A DNA stretch of 64,000 nucleotides from a bacterium (GCA_009772925.1 WOUQ01000009.1:1-64000), one strand, 5' to 3'; positions 51,910 through 61,462 are shown, counted from the stretch's first letter. The notes: a model not told the origin generated them from the letters alone. Numbers and translations are program-made.

Positions 51910-52577
51910 TGGGCCGCTTCCTCCTCGCCGTCCTGCGCCGCGATCTCACCCTGGCCGCCCGCCGTCGCGGCGACTGGCTGATCGCCCAGTTCTTCTTTGT
52001 CATGGTCGCCAGCCTGTTCCCCCTGGGCGTCGGCCCGGAACCGAACATGCTGGCCCGCATCGGCCCCGGCGTGCTGTGGGTGGCCGCCACCCTGGCTTCG
52101 CTGCTGTCCCTGTCCCGGCTGTTCTCCGACGATCACCATGACGGCAGCCTGGAACACATGGTGCTGTCGCCCGAGCCCACCGTGCTGCTGGTGCTGGGCA
52201 AGTCCCTGGCGCACTGGCTGATCTACGGCATTCCCTTGCTGCTCATCGCGCCGGTGCTGGGCATCCAGTTCAACCTGTCCTGGGAAGCCATCTTCATCCT
52301 GGAAATCTCCCTGCTGCTGGGCACGCCCATCCTCTCCCTGCTCGGCGGCGTCGGCGCCGCCCTCACCCTGGGCCTGCGCGGCGGCGGCGTGCTGCTGACC
52401 CTGCTCATCCTGCCCCTCTACATTCCCGCCCTGATTTTCGGCGCCGGCGCGGTCGATGGGGTCGTCGCGGGAACTGGAGCGCAGGCACACCTGTCATTGT
52501 TGGGCGCGTTCCTCGTGCTGTCGCTTATGATCGCGCCCTGGATTGCTGCCGCCGCCTTGCGAGTCTCTCTCGAATGA
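51909..52577 (+). CDS. ccmB: Haem exporter membrane protein CcmB
   Basis: 222 residues, about six transmembrane helices; family features FSDDHHDGSLEHMVLSPEP and LLLGTPILSLLGGVGAALTLGLRGG. The start shares a base with the ccmA stop (TGATG) and the end overlaps ccmC by four bases. Membrane partner of CcmA. Confidence 0.95.
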   Translation: MGRFLLAVLRRDLTLAARRRGDWLIAQFFFVMVASLFPLGVGPEPNMLARIGPGVLWVAATLASLLSLSRLFSDDHHDGSLEHMVLSPEPTVLLVLGKSLAHWLIYGIPLLLIAPVLGIQFNLSWEAIFILEISLLLGTPILSLLGGVGAALTLGLRGGGVLLTLLILPLYIPALIFGAGAVDGVVAGTGAQAHLSLLGAFLVLSLMIAPWIAAAALRVSLE

Positions 52578-53305
52578 ACCTCTATACCTTCTCCTCTCCG
52601 GTCAACTTTTATCAACTGTCCGGCAAACTGATTCCCTGGTTCATGGGCGGCGCCGTTGTGCTCGGCCTGCTCGGCCTCTACATCGGCTTCTTCGTGGCGC
52701 CCACGGATTTCCAGCAGAGCGAGGCCTACCGCATCATCTTCATCCACGTGCCGGCGGCCTGGATGGGCATGTTCATCTATCTGGTGATGGCGTTCTGGGG
52801 CGCCATCGGCCTCGCCTTCAACACCCGCATGTCCTTCATGATGGCGCGCGCCCTGGCGCCGACCGGCGCGCTGTTCACCTTCGTCGCCCTGTGGACCGGG
52901 GCGCTGTGGGGCAAGCCCATGTGGGGCGCCTGGTGGGTGTGGGACGCGCGCCTGACCTCGACGCTGATCCTGCTGTTCCTCTACATCGGCATCATGGCGC
53001 TGTGGTCCTCCATCGACGACGTCAAGCGCGGCGATCGCGCCGGTGCCCTGCTCACCCTGATCGGCGCCATCAACGTTCCCATCATCTATTTCTCGGTGCA
53101 GTGGTGGAACACCCTGCACCAGGGCGCCTCCATCAGCCTCACCAAGGCGCCCAGCATGGCCGCGACCATGCTCGTCGGCATGCTGGTGATGGCCTTTGCC
53201 GCCTGGTTCTACAGCATCGCCGTGGCCTTCATCCGGGTGCGCGGCATCATCCTGGAACGCGAAAGGCAAACCGAGTGGGTCAAAACAATTCTGGAGAACG
53301 ACTGA
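52574..53305 (+). CDS. ccmC: Haem handling protein CcmC
   Basis: 243 residues, six helices. The tryptophan-rich WWD motif reads GKPMWGAWWVWDARLTS, flanked by the conserved histidine regions IIFIHVPAAWMGMF and WWNTLHQGAS. It attaches haem to CcmE at the periplasmic face. Overlaps ccmB and abuts ccmD. Confidence 0.96.
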   Translation: MNLYTFSSPVNFYQLSGKLIPWFMGGAVVLGLLGLYIGFFVAPTDFQQSEAYRIIFIHVPAAWMGMFIYLVMAFWGAIGLAFNTRMSFMMARALAPTGALFTFVALWTGALWGKPMWGAWWVWDARLTSTLILLFLYIGIMALWSSIDDVKRGDRAGALLTLIGAINVPIIYFSVQWWNTLHQGASISLTKAPSMAATMLVGMLVMAFAAWFYSIAVAFIRVRGIILERERQTEWVKTILEND

Positions 53306-53497
53306 ATGGAATGGGCAAGCTGGTCTGATTTCTGGAGCATGGGCGGCTACGGCGCCTATGTGTGGGGATCCTATGGCGTCACCGCCCTCTGCATCCTGAT
53401 CGAAGTCGTGTTGCTGCGGCGATCCGCCGGGGAAACCCGCCGCCGTCTCCGTCGCATGCGGCAATGGGACCTGTCCACGAGTGGAGAGTCGCAATGA
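53306..53497 (+). CDS. ccmD: Haem exporter small subunit CcmD
   Basis: 63 residues with one membrane helix ([21 protein letters not shown]) and a basic cytoplasmic tail (RRRLRRMR). Position between ccmC and ccmE and the ATGA overlap with ccmE fix the identity. It tethers CcmE to CcmABC. Confidence 0.93.
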   Translation: MEWASWSDFWSMGGYGAYVWGSYGVTALCILIEVVLLRRSAGETRRRLRRMRQWDLSTSGESQ

Positions 53498-53946
53498 AAT
53501 CACGCCACAAGAAACTTCTGGTCATCGTCCTCGGGGTGGTGGGCCTCGGCATCGCCGCGGCGCTGATCCTCAACGCCTTCCAGAGCAACCTGGTGTTCTT
53601 CTTCTCGCCCAGCGACGTGGCGGCGGGCAAGGCGCCCACCAACCGCGCCTTCCGCATCGGCGGCCTGGTCGAGGACGGTAGCGTCAAGCGCGAAGGCGAC
53701 GGCCTTACCACCCGTTTCATCGTCACCGATACCGCCAAGACCATCCCGGTGATCTACACCGGCATCCTTCCCGACCTGTTCAAGGAGGGCAAGGGCGTGG
53801 TGGCGGAGGGCAGGATTGGCGAGGATGGCCTGTTCAACGCCAGCCAGGTGCTGGCCAAGCACGACGAAAATTACATGCCGCCGGAAGCCGCCCATGCATT
53901 GGAGCAGGCAGCCAAGGCGCAGCAGACGGTGGTGCCACCGCAATGA
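53494..53946 (+). CDS. ccmE: Haem chaperone CcmE
   Basis: 150 residues. N-terminal anchor ([19 protein letters not shown]), OB-fold with [18 protein letters not shown], and the haem-binding H123 in KHDENYMPP with Y127. It carries haem covalently to CcmF/H. A 125-base gap follows before ccmF in which I see no clear regulatory signal. Confidence 0.95.
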   Translation: MKSRHKKLLVIVLGVVGLGIAAALILNAFQSNLVFFFSPSDVAAGKAPTNRAFRIGGLVEDGSVKREGDGLTTRFIVTDTAKTIPVIYTGILPDLFKEGKGVVAEGRIGEDGLFNASQVLAKHDENYMPPEAAHALEQAAKAQQTVVPPQ

Positions 53947-54071
53947 AGCGGTTCGCGCGGCGCGCCCCGGAGCGGCCCCGCTTGGCCCAGCCACACATCA
54001 TCTAATGAATCCCGGGCGCCGGTTCGCCGGCGCCCACAGCCGCAAGGCATCGGCATACACAAGGAGACACC

Positions 54072-56036
54072 ATGATTCCAGAACTCGGCCACTTCGCCAT
54101 CATCATCGCCCTGCTGCTGGCGATCACCCAGGCCGTGCTACCCCTGGTCGGCGCGCAGCGCGGCAACCTCACCCTCATGGCGGTGGCCAGACCGGCGGCG
54201 CAGGGACAGTTCGTCTTCCTGATCATCGCCTATGCCTGTCTGGTCTACTCCTTCCTGGTCAACGACTTCACGGTTGAGAACGTCGCCCGCAACTCCTTCT
54301 CGCAACTGCCCGAGGTCTACCGCATCACCGCCTCCTGGGGCTCGCACGAGGGCTCGCTGCTGGTCTGGGTACTGATGCTCGCCTTCTGGGGCGCCGCGGT
54401 GTCGGTATTCTCCCGTCACCTGCCGGACGACATGGTAGCGCGCGTGATCGGCGTCATGGGCCTGATCTCCATCGGCTTCATCGCCTTCCTGCTGCTCACC
54501 TCCAACCCCTTCGACCGCATGATCCCGCCGCCCCCGGATGGCCGCGACATGAACCCGCTGCTGCAGGACTGGGGCATGATCATCCACCCGCCCATGCTCT
54601 ACATGGGCTATGTCGGTTTCGCCGTCGCCTTCTCCTTCGCCATCGCCGCCCTCATCTCCGGCCGTCTGGACGCCGCCTGGGCACGCTGGTCGCGGCCCTG
54701 GACCACGGTGGCCTGGGCCTTCCTGACCTTAGGGATCGTCCTCGGTTCCTGGTGGGCCTACCGCGAACTGGGCTGGGGCGGCTGGTGGTTCTGGGATCCC
54801 ACGGAAAACGCCTCCTTCATGCCCTGGCTGGCCGGCACCGCCCTGATCCACTCCCTGGCGGTCTCGGAAAAGCGCGGCGCCTTCAAGGCCTGGACCGTGC
54901 TGCTGGCGCTGACCACCTTCTCCCTGTCCCTGCTGGGCACCTTCCTGGTGCGCTCGGGCGTGCTTTCCTCGGTACACGCCTTCGCCACCGATCCGGCGCG
55001 CGGCGCCTTCATCCTCGGCTTCCTGGCGGTGGTCATCGGCGGCTCGCTCATCCTCTACGCCTGGCGCGCGCCGAAAATGGTCACCGGCGGCGCCTTCAAC
55101 TGGTTCTCGCGCGAGGCCATGCTGCTTGCCAACAACGTCGTCCTGCTGGCGGCGATGGGCGCGGTGCTGCTGGGCACCCTCTATCCGCTGCTCATGGACG
55201 CCCTCGGCATGGGCAAGATCTCCGTCGGTCCGCCTTACTTCAACGCCGTCTTCGTGCCGCTGATGGCGCCCGCCCTGTTCCTGCTGGGCGTTGGCCCCCT
55301 GACCCGCTGGAAGGGTGAGAGCCTGCCGGACATGGTGACCCGCCTGAAGTGGGCGCTGGCGGTGGCGGTAGTCACCGGCTTCGCCTTGCCGTTCACCCTG
55401 GAAGGCTTCAATCCCTGGGCCACCCTGGGCTTCTTCCTCGCCATCTGGATCACACTCTCCGTGCTCATCGGCTTCCGCGAGCGCCTGAAGCACGGCGCCC
55501 GCCTGTCCAGCCTGCCACGTACCTTCTGGGGCATGCAGCTGGCCCACTTCGGCCTGGCCTGGGGCATTGCCGGCATGACCCTGGTGGCCAATTACGAACA
55601 GGAGAAGGATGTGCGCATGAACGTCGGCGACCACACCACGCTGGCCGGCTACACCTTCACCTTCAAGGGCACCACCGAGCATGACGGCCCGAACTATCGC
55701 GCCGCCCGCGGCACGGTGGAGGTGAGCCGCGACGGCAAACTGCTCAACACCCTGCATCCGGAAAAGCGCATCTACAACGCCTCCGGCATGCCCATGACAG
55801 AGGCCGCCGTCGACTACAGCTTCACCAGCGACATCTACGTCGCCCTCGGCGAGCCCCTCGACGACGAGGCCAAGACCTGGGCCGTGCGGGTCTACCACAA
55901 GCCCTTCATCAACTGGATGTGGTACGGCGCGACCTTGATGATCCTGGGCGGTTTCCTGGCGGCGTCCGACCGCCGTTACCGCATCGCCGTGAAGAAGCTG
56001 GAGGCGCCTGCCGGCGCCGTTGCGCGGGGAGCCTGA
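54072..56036 (+). CDS. ccmF: Haem lyase subunit CcmF
   Basis: 654 residues with roughly 14-15 membrane helices. WWD motif WGGWWFWDPTENASFMPW, conserved histidine segments ASWGSHEGSLLVW and MIIHPPMLYMGYVGF, and a C-terminal periplasmic domain. It joins apocytochrome CxxCH to haem. AAGGAGACACC precedes the ATG. It is the only CcmF/NrfE-type protein in the window although a CxxCK cytochrome is encoded nearby. Confidence 0.96.
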   Translation: MIPELGHFAIIIALLLAITQAVLPLVGAQRGNLTLMAVARPAAQGQFVFLIIAYACLVYSFLVNDFTVENVARNSFSQLPEVYRITASWGSHEGSLLVWVLMLAFWGAAVSVFSRHLPDDMVARVIGVMGLISIGFIAFLLLTSNPFDRMIPPPPDGRDMNPLLQDWGMIIHPPMLYMGYVGFAVAFSFAIAALISGRLDAAWARWSRPWTTVAWAFLTLGIVLGSWWAYRELGWGGWWFWDPTENASFMPWLAGTALIHSLAVSEKRGAFKAWTVLLALTTFSLSLLGTFLVRSGVLSSVHAFATDPARGAFILGFLAVVIGGSLILYAWRAPKMVTGGAFNWFSREAMLLANNVVLLAAMGAVLLGTLYPLLMDALGMGKISVGPPYFNAVFVPLMAPALFLLGVGPLTRWKGESLPDMVTRLKWALAVAVVTGFALPFTLEGFNPWATLGFFLAIWITLSVLIGFRERLKHGARLSSLPRTFWGMQLAHFGLAWGIAGMTLVANYEQEKDVRMNVGDHTTLAGYTFTFKGTTEHDGPNYRAARGTVEVSRDGKLLNTLHPEKRIYNASGMPMTEAAVDYSFTSDIYVALGEPLDDEAKTWAVRVYHKPFINWMWYGATLMILGGFLAASDRRYRIAVKKLEAPAGAVARGA

Positions 56037-56037
56037 G

Positions 56038-56559
56038 ATGAAGCGCTGGATTCCCCTGGTCCTGTTCGCGGTCCTCGTGGGCTTCTTCGCCAAGGGCCTG
56101 TTCCTCAACCCGCGCGAGGTGCCGTCGCCCTTCATCGGCAAGCCGGCGCCCACCTTCACCCTGCCGGTGGTGGGCGCCGCGGAGCGCACCTTCAGTCCCG
56201 AAGAAATGAAGGGCAAGGTCTGGCTGCTCAACGTCTGGGCGCCCTGGTGCGTGTCCTGCCGCCAGGAGCACGAGGTGCTGATGAGCCTGGTGCGGGAGCG
56301 CGAGTTGGCCATCGTCGGCCTCAACTGGAAGGACAAGAAGCGCGAGGCGGAACAGCTGCTGGACCAGCAAGGCAACCCCTATGTGGCCGTGCCCGACGAC
56401 CTCAGTGGCAAGACCGGCATCGACTATGGTGTCACCGGCACCCCGGAGACCTATGTCATCGACAAGTCCGGCGTCATCCAGATGAAACACGTGGGTCCCA
56501 TCACCCCGGAAATCTGGGAAAAGAAATTCGAGCCGAAACTCAAGGAGCTGGGCGCATGA
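56038..56559 (+). CDS. ccmG: Thiol:disulfide oxidoreductase CcmG/DsbE
   Basis: 173 residues. Membrane anchor, then a thioredoxin fold with active site WCVSC in LNVWAPWCVSCRQEHEVL and the cis-proline in TGTPETYVID. Reduces apocytochrome cysteines before haem attachment. ATG 56038, with GGGGAG upstream, one base after the ccmF stop. ATGA overlap with ccmH. Confidence 0.95.
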   Translation: MKRWIPLVLFAVLVGFFAKGLFLNPREVPSPFIGKPAPTFTLPVVGAAERTFSPEEMKGKVWLLNVWAPWCVSCRQEHEVLMSLVRERELAIVGLNWKDKKREAEQLLDQQGNPYVAVPDDLSGKTGIDYGVTGTPETYVIDKSGVIQMKHVGPITPEIWEKKFEPKLKELGA

Positions 56560-57005
56560 GAACCATACTGTCCTCCCTGTTGCTGTTCCTGAGCCTGTCC
56601 GTCCACGCCAACGAGGCCGCGCTCAACGCCGAGGACCCGGTCATCGAGGCGCGTCTCGTCAAGATGGCCGAGGACCTGCGCTGCCTGGTCTGCCAGAACG
56701 AATCCCTGGCCGGCTCCAACGCCGAGCTGGCCCAGGATCTGCGCCGGGAAGTGCGCGCGCAGATGAAGGCCGGCAAGAGCGACCAGGAAGTCATCGCCTA
56801 CCTCACCGAGCGTTACGGCGATTTCGTCCTCTACCGTCCCCCCTTCAAGCCGGTGACCTACCTGCTGTGGCTCGGCCCCCTGCTGTTCCTGGGCATCGGC
56901 GTCGGCATCTGGTACCTGACCCTGAAGAAGCGCCGCAACCTGAAAGAGACCCCGGTGGACGAGAAGCAGATCGCCGCCGCCGCCCAACTCCTGGAAGAGA
57001 AATAA
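56556..57005 (+). CDS. ccmH: Cytochrome c maturation protein CcmH
   Basis: 149 residues. Signal peptide, the redox motif LRCLVCQNESLAGSNAELA, and a C-terminal membrane helix (YLLWLGPLLFLGIGVGIWYL). It lacks the TPR half of E. coli CcmH, which is encoded separately as ccmI. Works with CcmG and CcmF. Confidence 0.95.
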   Translation: MRTILSSLLLFLSLSVHANEAALNAEDPVIEARLVKMAEDLRCLVCQNESLAGSNAELAQDLRREVRAQMKAGKSDQEVIAYLTERYGDFVLYRPPFKPVTYLLWLGPLLFLGIGVGIWYLTLKKRRNLKETPVDEKQIAAAAQLLEEK

Positions 57006-57011
57006 GCCCTC

Positions 57012-58295
57012 ATGAACGCCCTGAACCCCTTCTGGTCCGTCACCCTGTTCTGGATCGCCGCCGCCGTCTGCGTACTGCTCGCCCTGGCCTTCGTGCTGCC
57101 GCCCTTGTTGCGCCGCCGCGAGGCCGCCGCCAAGGCCGCGCGCCGCGACATCAACATTGCCGTCTATCGCGACCAGATGAAGGAAATGGAAGCCGACCAC
57201 GCCAACGGCCTGCTCTCCGAGGAACAGTTCCAGACCGCCAAGCTGGAACTGGAGGCGCGCCTGGCCGAGGATGCCCTCGCCCAGGCCGACAAGACCATGA
57301 CACCGGTGGCCAGCCGCCGCCTGGGCTATGGCCTGGCCGGCCTGCTGCCCGTCGCCGCCTTCGGCCTGTATTTCGTGCTCGGCAATCCCACGTCCCTCAC
57401 CGCCATCGCCGAGGCCCAGGCCAGTGGCGATCAACAGGTCGAGGGTGGCCACGACATCATGAAGCTGATCCAGCAGGTGGAGGAGAAGACCAAGGCCAAC
57501 CCCAACGACGGCGAAGCCTGGACCATTCTGGCCAAGACCTACGCCGCTGTCGGTCACTGGCCGGAAGCCCTGCACGCCTATGAGAAGGCCATCAAGCTGC
57601 GCCCCGACGTGCCCTCGGTGATGACCGGCTACGCCGAGGCCCTGGCCATCAACAACAACCGCGTGCTGGAGGGCAAACCCATCGAGCTGGTGCTCAAGGC
57701 GCTGGAGAAAGACCCGCAGGATATAAAGGGCCTGGAACTGGCCGGTATCGCCGCCTTCCAGGAGAAGGGCTTCGCCAAGGCCGCCTTCTACTTCAAGCAC
57801 CTGTACAAGCAGCTGCCGCCCGAGTCACCCTACGCGCAAGACATCCTGGAAGCGCAGAAGGAAGCCGAGCGCCTTTCCAAGCAGGGCATGACGAGGATGG
57901 ACAACCTGTCCGACGCGGACGCGGGCAAAGGCAAGGAAAAGGCGGCACCGGCACCCACCATCCAGGGCAAGGTGGATATCGCCCCCGCCCTCAAGGGCAA
58001 GCTGGGCGCCAACGACACCATCTTCCTGTTCGCCCGCTCCGCCGAGGGCGGCGCCCCGGCGGCGGCCTTGCGCGCCCCCGCCAGCGTCGGTCTGCCGCTG
58101 GAATTCGAGCTCAACGATGCCATGGCCATGAGCCACGACAACCGCCTCTCCAAGTTCAAGGAAGTGACCCTGGTGGCGCGCATCGCCAAGACCGGCGACC
58201 CCAAGGGCGCGGCGGGGGATCTGGAAGGCGAACTCAAGGCCGTCAAGGTGGGCGCCAAGGACGTCAGGCTGGTGATCGACAAGGTCAAACCCTGA
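57012..58295 (+). CDS. ccmI: Cytochrome c maturation protein CcmI (TPR)
   Basis: 427 residues. Two N-terminal membrane helices separated by the basic DINIAVYRDQMKEMEADHANGLL loop, TPR repeats (about 150-290; GEAWTILAKTYAAVGHWPEALHAYEKAI) and a C-terminal beta domain with GKVDIAPALKGKLGANDTIF. It presents apocytochromes to CcmF/H. Terminator follows at 58318. Confidence 0.93.
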   Translation: MNALNPFWSVTLFWIAAAVCVLLALAFVLPPLLRRREAAAKAARRDINIAVYRDQMKEMEADHANGLLSEEQFQTAKLELEARLAEDALAQADKTMTPVASRRLGYGLAGLLPVAAFGLYFVLGNPTSLTAIAEAQASGDQQVEGGHDIMKLIQQVEEKTKANPNDGEAWTILAKTYAAVGHWPEALHAYEKAIKLRPDVPSVMTGYAEALAINNNRVLEGKPIELVLKALEKDPQDIKGLELAGIAAFQEKGFAKAAFYFKHLYKQLPPESPYAQDILEAQKEAERLSKQGMTRMDNLSDADAGKGKEKAAPAPTIQGKVDIAPALKGKLGANDTIFLFARSAEGGAPAAALRAPASVGLPLEFELNDAMAMSHDNRLSKFKEVTLVARIAKTGDPKGAAGDLEGELKAVKVGAKDVRLVIDKVKP

Positions 58296-58317
58296 GCACT
58301 TCGCCCCAGCCGTTCCA

Positions 58318-58341
58318 GGCCCGCCGCGAGCGGGCCTTTTT
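58318..58341 (+). terminator. Rho-independent terminator of the ccm cluster
   Basis: GGCCCGC-CGCGA-GCGGGCC, seven-bp stem, then TTTTTC. Confidence 0.9.
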
Positions 58342-58443
58342 CATGCATTCCCCGACAGGTGCAGGGCGGATTCCACTGGCGGGCCGGGACGTTACCGGCT
58401 AGATTTGCGGGCTGGACCCTACCCCTCCACACGAAGGTTTTCC

Positions 58444-59379
58444 ATGCGCACCCTCATCTGCGGCTCGATGGCCTACGACACCATCATGGTGTTCCACGAC
58501 CATTTCAAGAACCACATCCTGCCCGACCAGATCCACATCCTGAACGTGGCCTTCCTGGTACCGGACATGCGCCGGGAGTTCGGCGGCTGCGCCGGCAACA
58601 TCGCCTACACCATGAAGCTGCTGGGCGGCGATCCCCTGATCATGGCGACGGTGGGCGACGACTTCCAGCCCTACCGCGAGCGCCTCAACCAGTTGGGCCT
58701 GGACCAGAGCCATGTGCGCGCCGTCGCCGGCAGCTACACCGCCCAGGCCTTCATCACCACCGATCTGGCCGACAACCAGATCACCGCCTTCCACCCCGGC
58801 GCGATGAACCATGCCCACGCCAACCGGGTGGGCGACGCGACAGGCATCACCCTGGGCATCGTCGCGCCGGACGGGCGCCAGGGCATGCTGGAGCACGCGC
58901 GGCAATTCCACGAGGCCGGCATCCCCTTCATCTTCGATCCGGGCCAGGGCCTGCCCATGTTCTCCGGCGTCGAACTGCAAGGCTTCGTGGAACTCGCCGA
59001 CTACGTGGCGCTCAACGACTATGAAGCCAAGCTCCTGCAGGAACGCACCGGCCACAAGCTGGAGCGTCTCGCCAAGGAGGTGAAGGCCCTCATCGTCACC
59101 CTAGGCGCCCAGGGTTCCGTCATTTATAGCGACGGTGAGGTGCATCACATCGCCGCCGCCCGGCCGAGCGCCATCATGGATCCGACCGGCTGCGGCGACG
59201 CCTACCGCGCCGGCCTCATGACCGGCATGCAGAAGGGGCTGGACTGGCCCACCTGCGGCCGCCTGGCGGGCCTCATGGGGGCCGTCAAGATCGGCCACCG
59301 CGGCGGCCAGAACCACCGCTTCGGCTGGAACGAGATCGCCGAGCGCTTCAAGGCGGAGTATGGCTACGGCATCGAGTGA
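58444..59379 (+). CDS. PfkB-family carbohydrate/nucleoside kinase
   Basis: 311 residues. N-terminal GSMAYDTIMVF and substrate-lid region EFGGCAGNIAYTMKLLGG; C-terminal signature DPTGCGDAYRAGLMTGMQ, in which the anion-hole GAGD is GCGD while the catalytic aspartate is kept. A sugar or adenosine kinase; substrate cannot be told. ATG 58444 is followed directly by the fold. It stands alone after the ccm terminator. Confidence 0.85.
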   Translation: MRTLICGSMAYDTIMVFHDHFKNHILPDQIHILNVAFLVPDMRREFGGCAGNIAYTMKLLGGDPLIMATVGDDFQPYRERLNQLGLDQSHVRAVAGSYTAQAFITTDLADNQITAFHPGAMNHAHANRVGDATGITLGIVAPDGRQGMLEHARQFHEAGIPFIFDPGQGLPMFSGVELQGFVELADYVALNDYEAKLLQERTGHKLERLAKEVKALIVTLGAQGSVIYSDGEVHHIAAARPSAIMDPTGCGDAYRAGLMTGMQKGLDWPTCGRLAGLMGAVKIGHRGGQNHRFGWNEIAERFKAEYGYGIE

Positions 59380-59420
59380 CACTCCGGCAACGGAACGTCA
59401 ACATTGACAAGGAGCAGTAC

Positions 59421-59867
59421 ATGAAAACGATCTGGATCGCCCTGCTTCCCGCCGTGCTGGCCGGTTGCGCCAGCGGCCTGGGCAGCGGCGACTACGAGCG
59501 CAAGGAAGCCCGCCAGGCCTACGAAGTGAAGATGGGCGTGGTGCAGCACGTGCGCAGCGTCCGCCTGGAAGGCACGGACAGCAGCATCGGCACGGTAGCT
59601 GGCGGCGCCGTCGGCGGCATCGCCGGCAGCGAGGTGGGCGGCGGCAAGGGCAGCTATGTCGGCGCGGTGCTGGGCGCGGTGGTCGGCGGCCTGGCTGGCG
59701 CGGCGGCGGAGGAAGTCGCCACCCGCAAGCCCGGCCTGGAGGTTACCGTACGTCTGGATACCGGCCGCACCCTGGCCGTGGTGCAGGAGGACACCGGCGA
59801 GAAATTCGCCGTCGGCGACCGCGTGCGCCTGCTGGAATCCGGCAACCAGGTGCGGGTCACACGCTGA
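59421..59867 (+). CDS. Glycine-zipper outer-membrane lipoprotein (SlyB/17-kDa antigen-like)
   Basis: 148 residues. Lipobox VLAGC at about residue 15, then a glycine-zipper segment (GGAVGGIAGSEVGGGKGSY continuing to AGAAAEE) and a C-terminal beta domain VTVRLDTGRTLAVVQEDTGEKF. Outer-membrane stress lipoproteins of this class insert hairpins into the membrane. AAGGAG lies seven bases before the ATG. Confidence 0.88.
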   Translation: MKTIWIALLPAVLAGCASGLGSGDYERKEARQAYEVKMGVVQHVRSVRLEGTDSSIGTVAGGAVGGIAGSEVGGGKGSYVGAVLGAVVGGLAGAAAEEVATRKPGLEVTVRLDTGRTLAVVQEDTGEKFAVGDRVRLLESGNQVRVTR

Positions 59868-59889
59868 GCCCGAACCCGCTTAAGCCCGC

Positions 59890-60705
59890 TTGAATAACCA
59901 CAAGAACGGCAACACGCGGCCACTGCCCTGGCCGCTGGCCCTCTTGCGGCTGTTGCGCTATGCCCTGCACGTGCTGGAAGGTCTGTTCACCATTGCCGTG
60001 GTGTTCCCCCGCATCGGCCAGGCCACCCGTCTGCGCCTGACCCTGCGCTGGGCGCGAGGCATCCTGAGCATCTTCCGCGTGCAGCTGGACGTGCGTGGCG
60101 AGCCCCCCAGCGAGACGGCGAAGGTGATTTTGGTGGCCAATCATGTCTCCTGGCTGGATCCGGCCCTGATCATGGCCCTGCGCCCGGCCCACTTCGTCGC
60201 CAAGGCGGAGATCCGCACCTGGCCGGTGCTGGGCTGGCTGGCGGAACGGGCCGGGACCATCTTCATCGAACGCGGCAGACGCCACGATACGGCGCGCATC
60301 AGCCGGACCCTGAGCGAGGGTCTGAGCGCGGGGGACAGCATCGCCCTGTTTCCCGAGGGCACCACCACCGACGGCGCCGGCGTCAAACCCTTCCACACCT
60401 CGCTGTTCCAGGCGGCGGTGCACAGCGGCGCCAGCCTCTATCCCGTGGCCCTGCGCTACCATCATGCCGACGGCGGCCTGGACACCGCCCCCGCCTATAC
60501 CGGTGATCTGAGTTTCAAGGATTCGCTATGGCGGGTGGCCCGTCGCCGGGAGTTGCGCGCGACGCTGGCCTTCGCCGCGCCCATCCCGACCGAGGGCAGG
60601 AACCGCCGCGAACTGGCCGCCGCCGCCGAGACCGCTATCCGCGCGGCTCTGGCTGACGCCGCGGCGCGCAGCGCACCTGAAAGCAGCGCTCATCCTCCAG
60701 CCTGA
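59890..60705 (+). CDS. 1-acyl-sn-glycerol-3-phosphate acyltransferase (PlsC family)
   Basis: 271 residues. Acyltransferase block I NHVSWLDPALI, block II/III IFIERGRRHDTARISR and FPEGTTTDGAGVKPFHTSLF, and block IV YPVALRYH. A membrane helix near residue 20 anchors it. Makes phosphatidic acid or remodels lipids. Start is TTG at 59890 without a good ribosome site. The 3' end overlaps convergent apaH by 71 bases. Confidence 0.88.
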   Translation: MNNHKNGNTRPLPWPLALLRLLRYALHVLEGLFTIAVVFPRIGQATRLRLTLRWARGILSIFRVQLDVRGEPPSETAKVILVANHVSWLDPALIMALRPAHFVAKAEIRTWPVLGWLAERAGTIFIERGRRHDTARISRTLSEGLSAGDSIALFPEGTTTDGAGVKPFHTSLFQAAVHSGASLYPVALRYHHADGGLDTAPAYTGDLSFKDSLWRVARRRELRATLAFAAPIPTEGRNRRELAAAAETAIRAALADAAARSAPESSAHPPA

Positions 60706-61462
60706 AGGCGGTCAGGGCGCCGCCCCACAGGCAGCCTGTATCCAGCGCCACCACATCGGCGCGCAGCAGCAGGCCGAGGGTGGACCAGTGGCCGAAGATC
60801 ACGCGCGCGTCGGTACCGCGCCGGCCGGGGAAGTCGAACCACGGCGTCAGGCCGCGCGGCGCCGTGTCCGGCGCCAGCTTGTTCTGGAAGTCCAGGCCGC
60901 CGTCGGCGTGCAGGTAGCGGCAGCGGGTCAGCACGTTGGCGATGAAGCGCAGGCGTTCCTGCCCGTCCAGGTTGGGATGCCAGCGGCGCGGTTCGTTGCC
61001 GTACATATGCTTGAGGAACTGCCGCCATTTCGGGCCGCGCAGGGCGTGCTCCAGTTCGGCCGCGTGCAGGCAGGCCTGGTCCGCGTTCCATTCCGGCGGC
61101 AGGCCGGCGTGCAGCATCATCCACGACCCGCGCCGGTGCAGCATGGGGCGGTGGCGCAGCCAGGTCAGCAGGTCGTCCCGGTCCGGGGCGCCCAGGATCA
61201 TGTCCAGGGTGTCCTTGCGATGCGGCGGCACGAAGCCCTCCGCCACCGCCAGCAGATGCAGGTCGTGGTTGCCCGGCACGGCCACCACGCAGTGCTCGTG
61301 CGCCCGCGCCCACCGCAGCACGGCGAGAGAATCCTCGCCGCGGTTGACGAGGTCACCGGTGATCCAGACCTGGTCGCGCGCGGCGTCGAAGGCCACCGCT
61401 TGCAGCAGTTCCAGCAAGGCGCCGTGGCAGCCCTGGATGTCGCCGATGACGTAGGTGCTCAT
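60635..61462 (-). CDS. apaH: Symmetrical bis(5'-nucleosyl)-tetraphosphatase ApaH
   Basis: 275 residues. Phosphoesterase motifs GDIQGCHGALLELL, GDLVNRGEDSL, GNHDLHLLAVAEGF and VIFGHWSTLG give the dimetal site. It splits Ap4A into two ADP and removes Np4N caps. The ATG overlaps the ttcA stop (ATGA). apaG, often its neighbour, is at 14.7-15.0 kb instead. Confidence 0.95.
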   Translation of the reverse strand: MSTYVIGDIQGCHGALLELLQAVAFDAARDQVWITGDLVNRGEDSLAVLRWARAHEHCVVAVPGNHDLHLLAVAEGFVPPHRKDTLDMILGAPDRDDLLTWLRHRPMLHRRGSWMMLHAGLPPEWNADQACLHAAELEHALRGPKWRQFLKHMYGNEPRRWHPNLDGQERLRFIANVLTRCRYLHADGGLDFQNKLAPDTAPRGLTPWFDFPGRRGTDARVIFGHWSTLGLLLRADVVALDTGCLWGGALTAFRLEDERCFQVRCAPRRQPEPRG

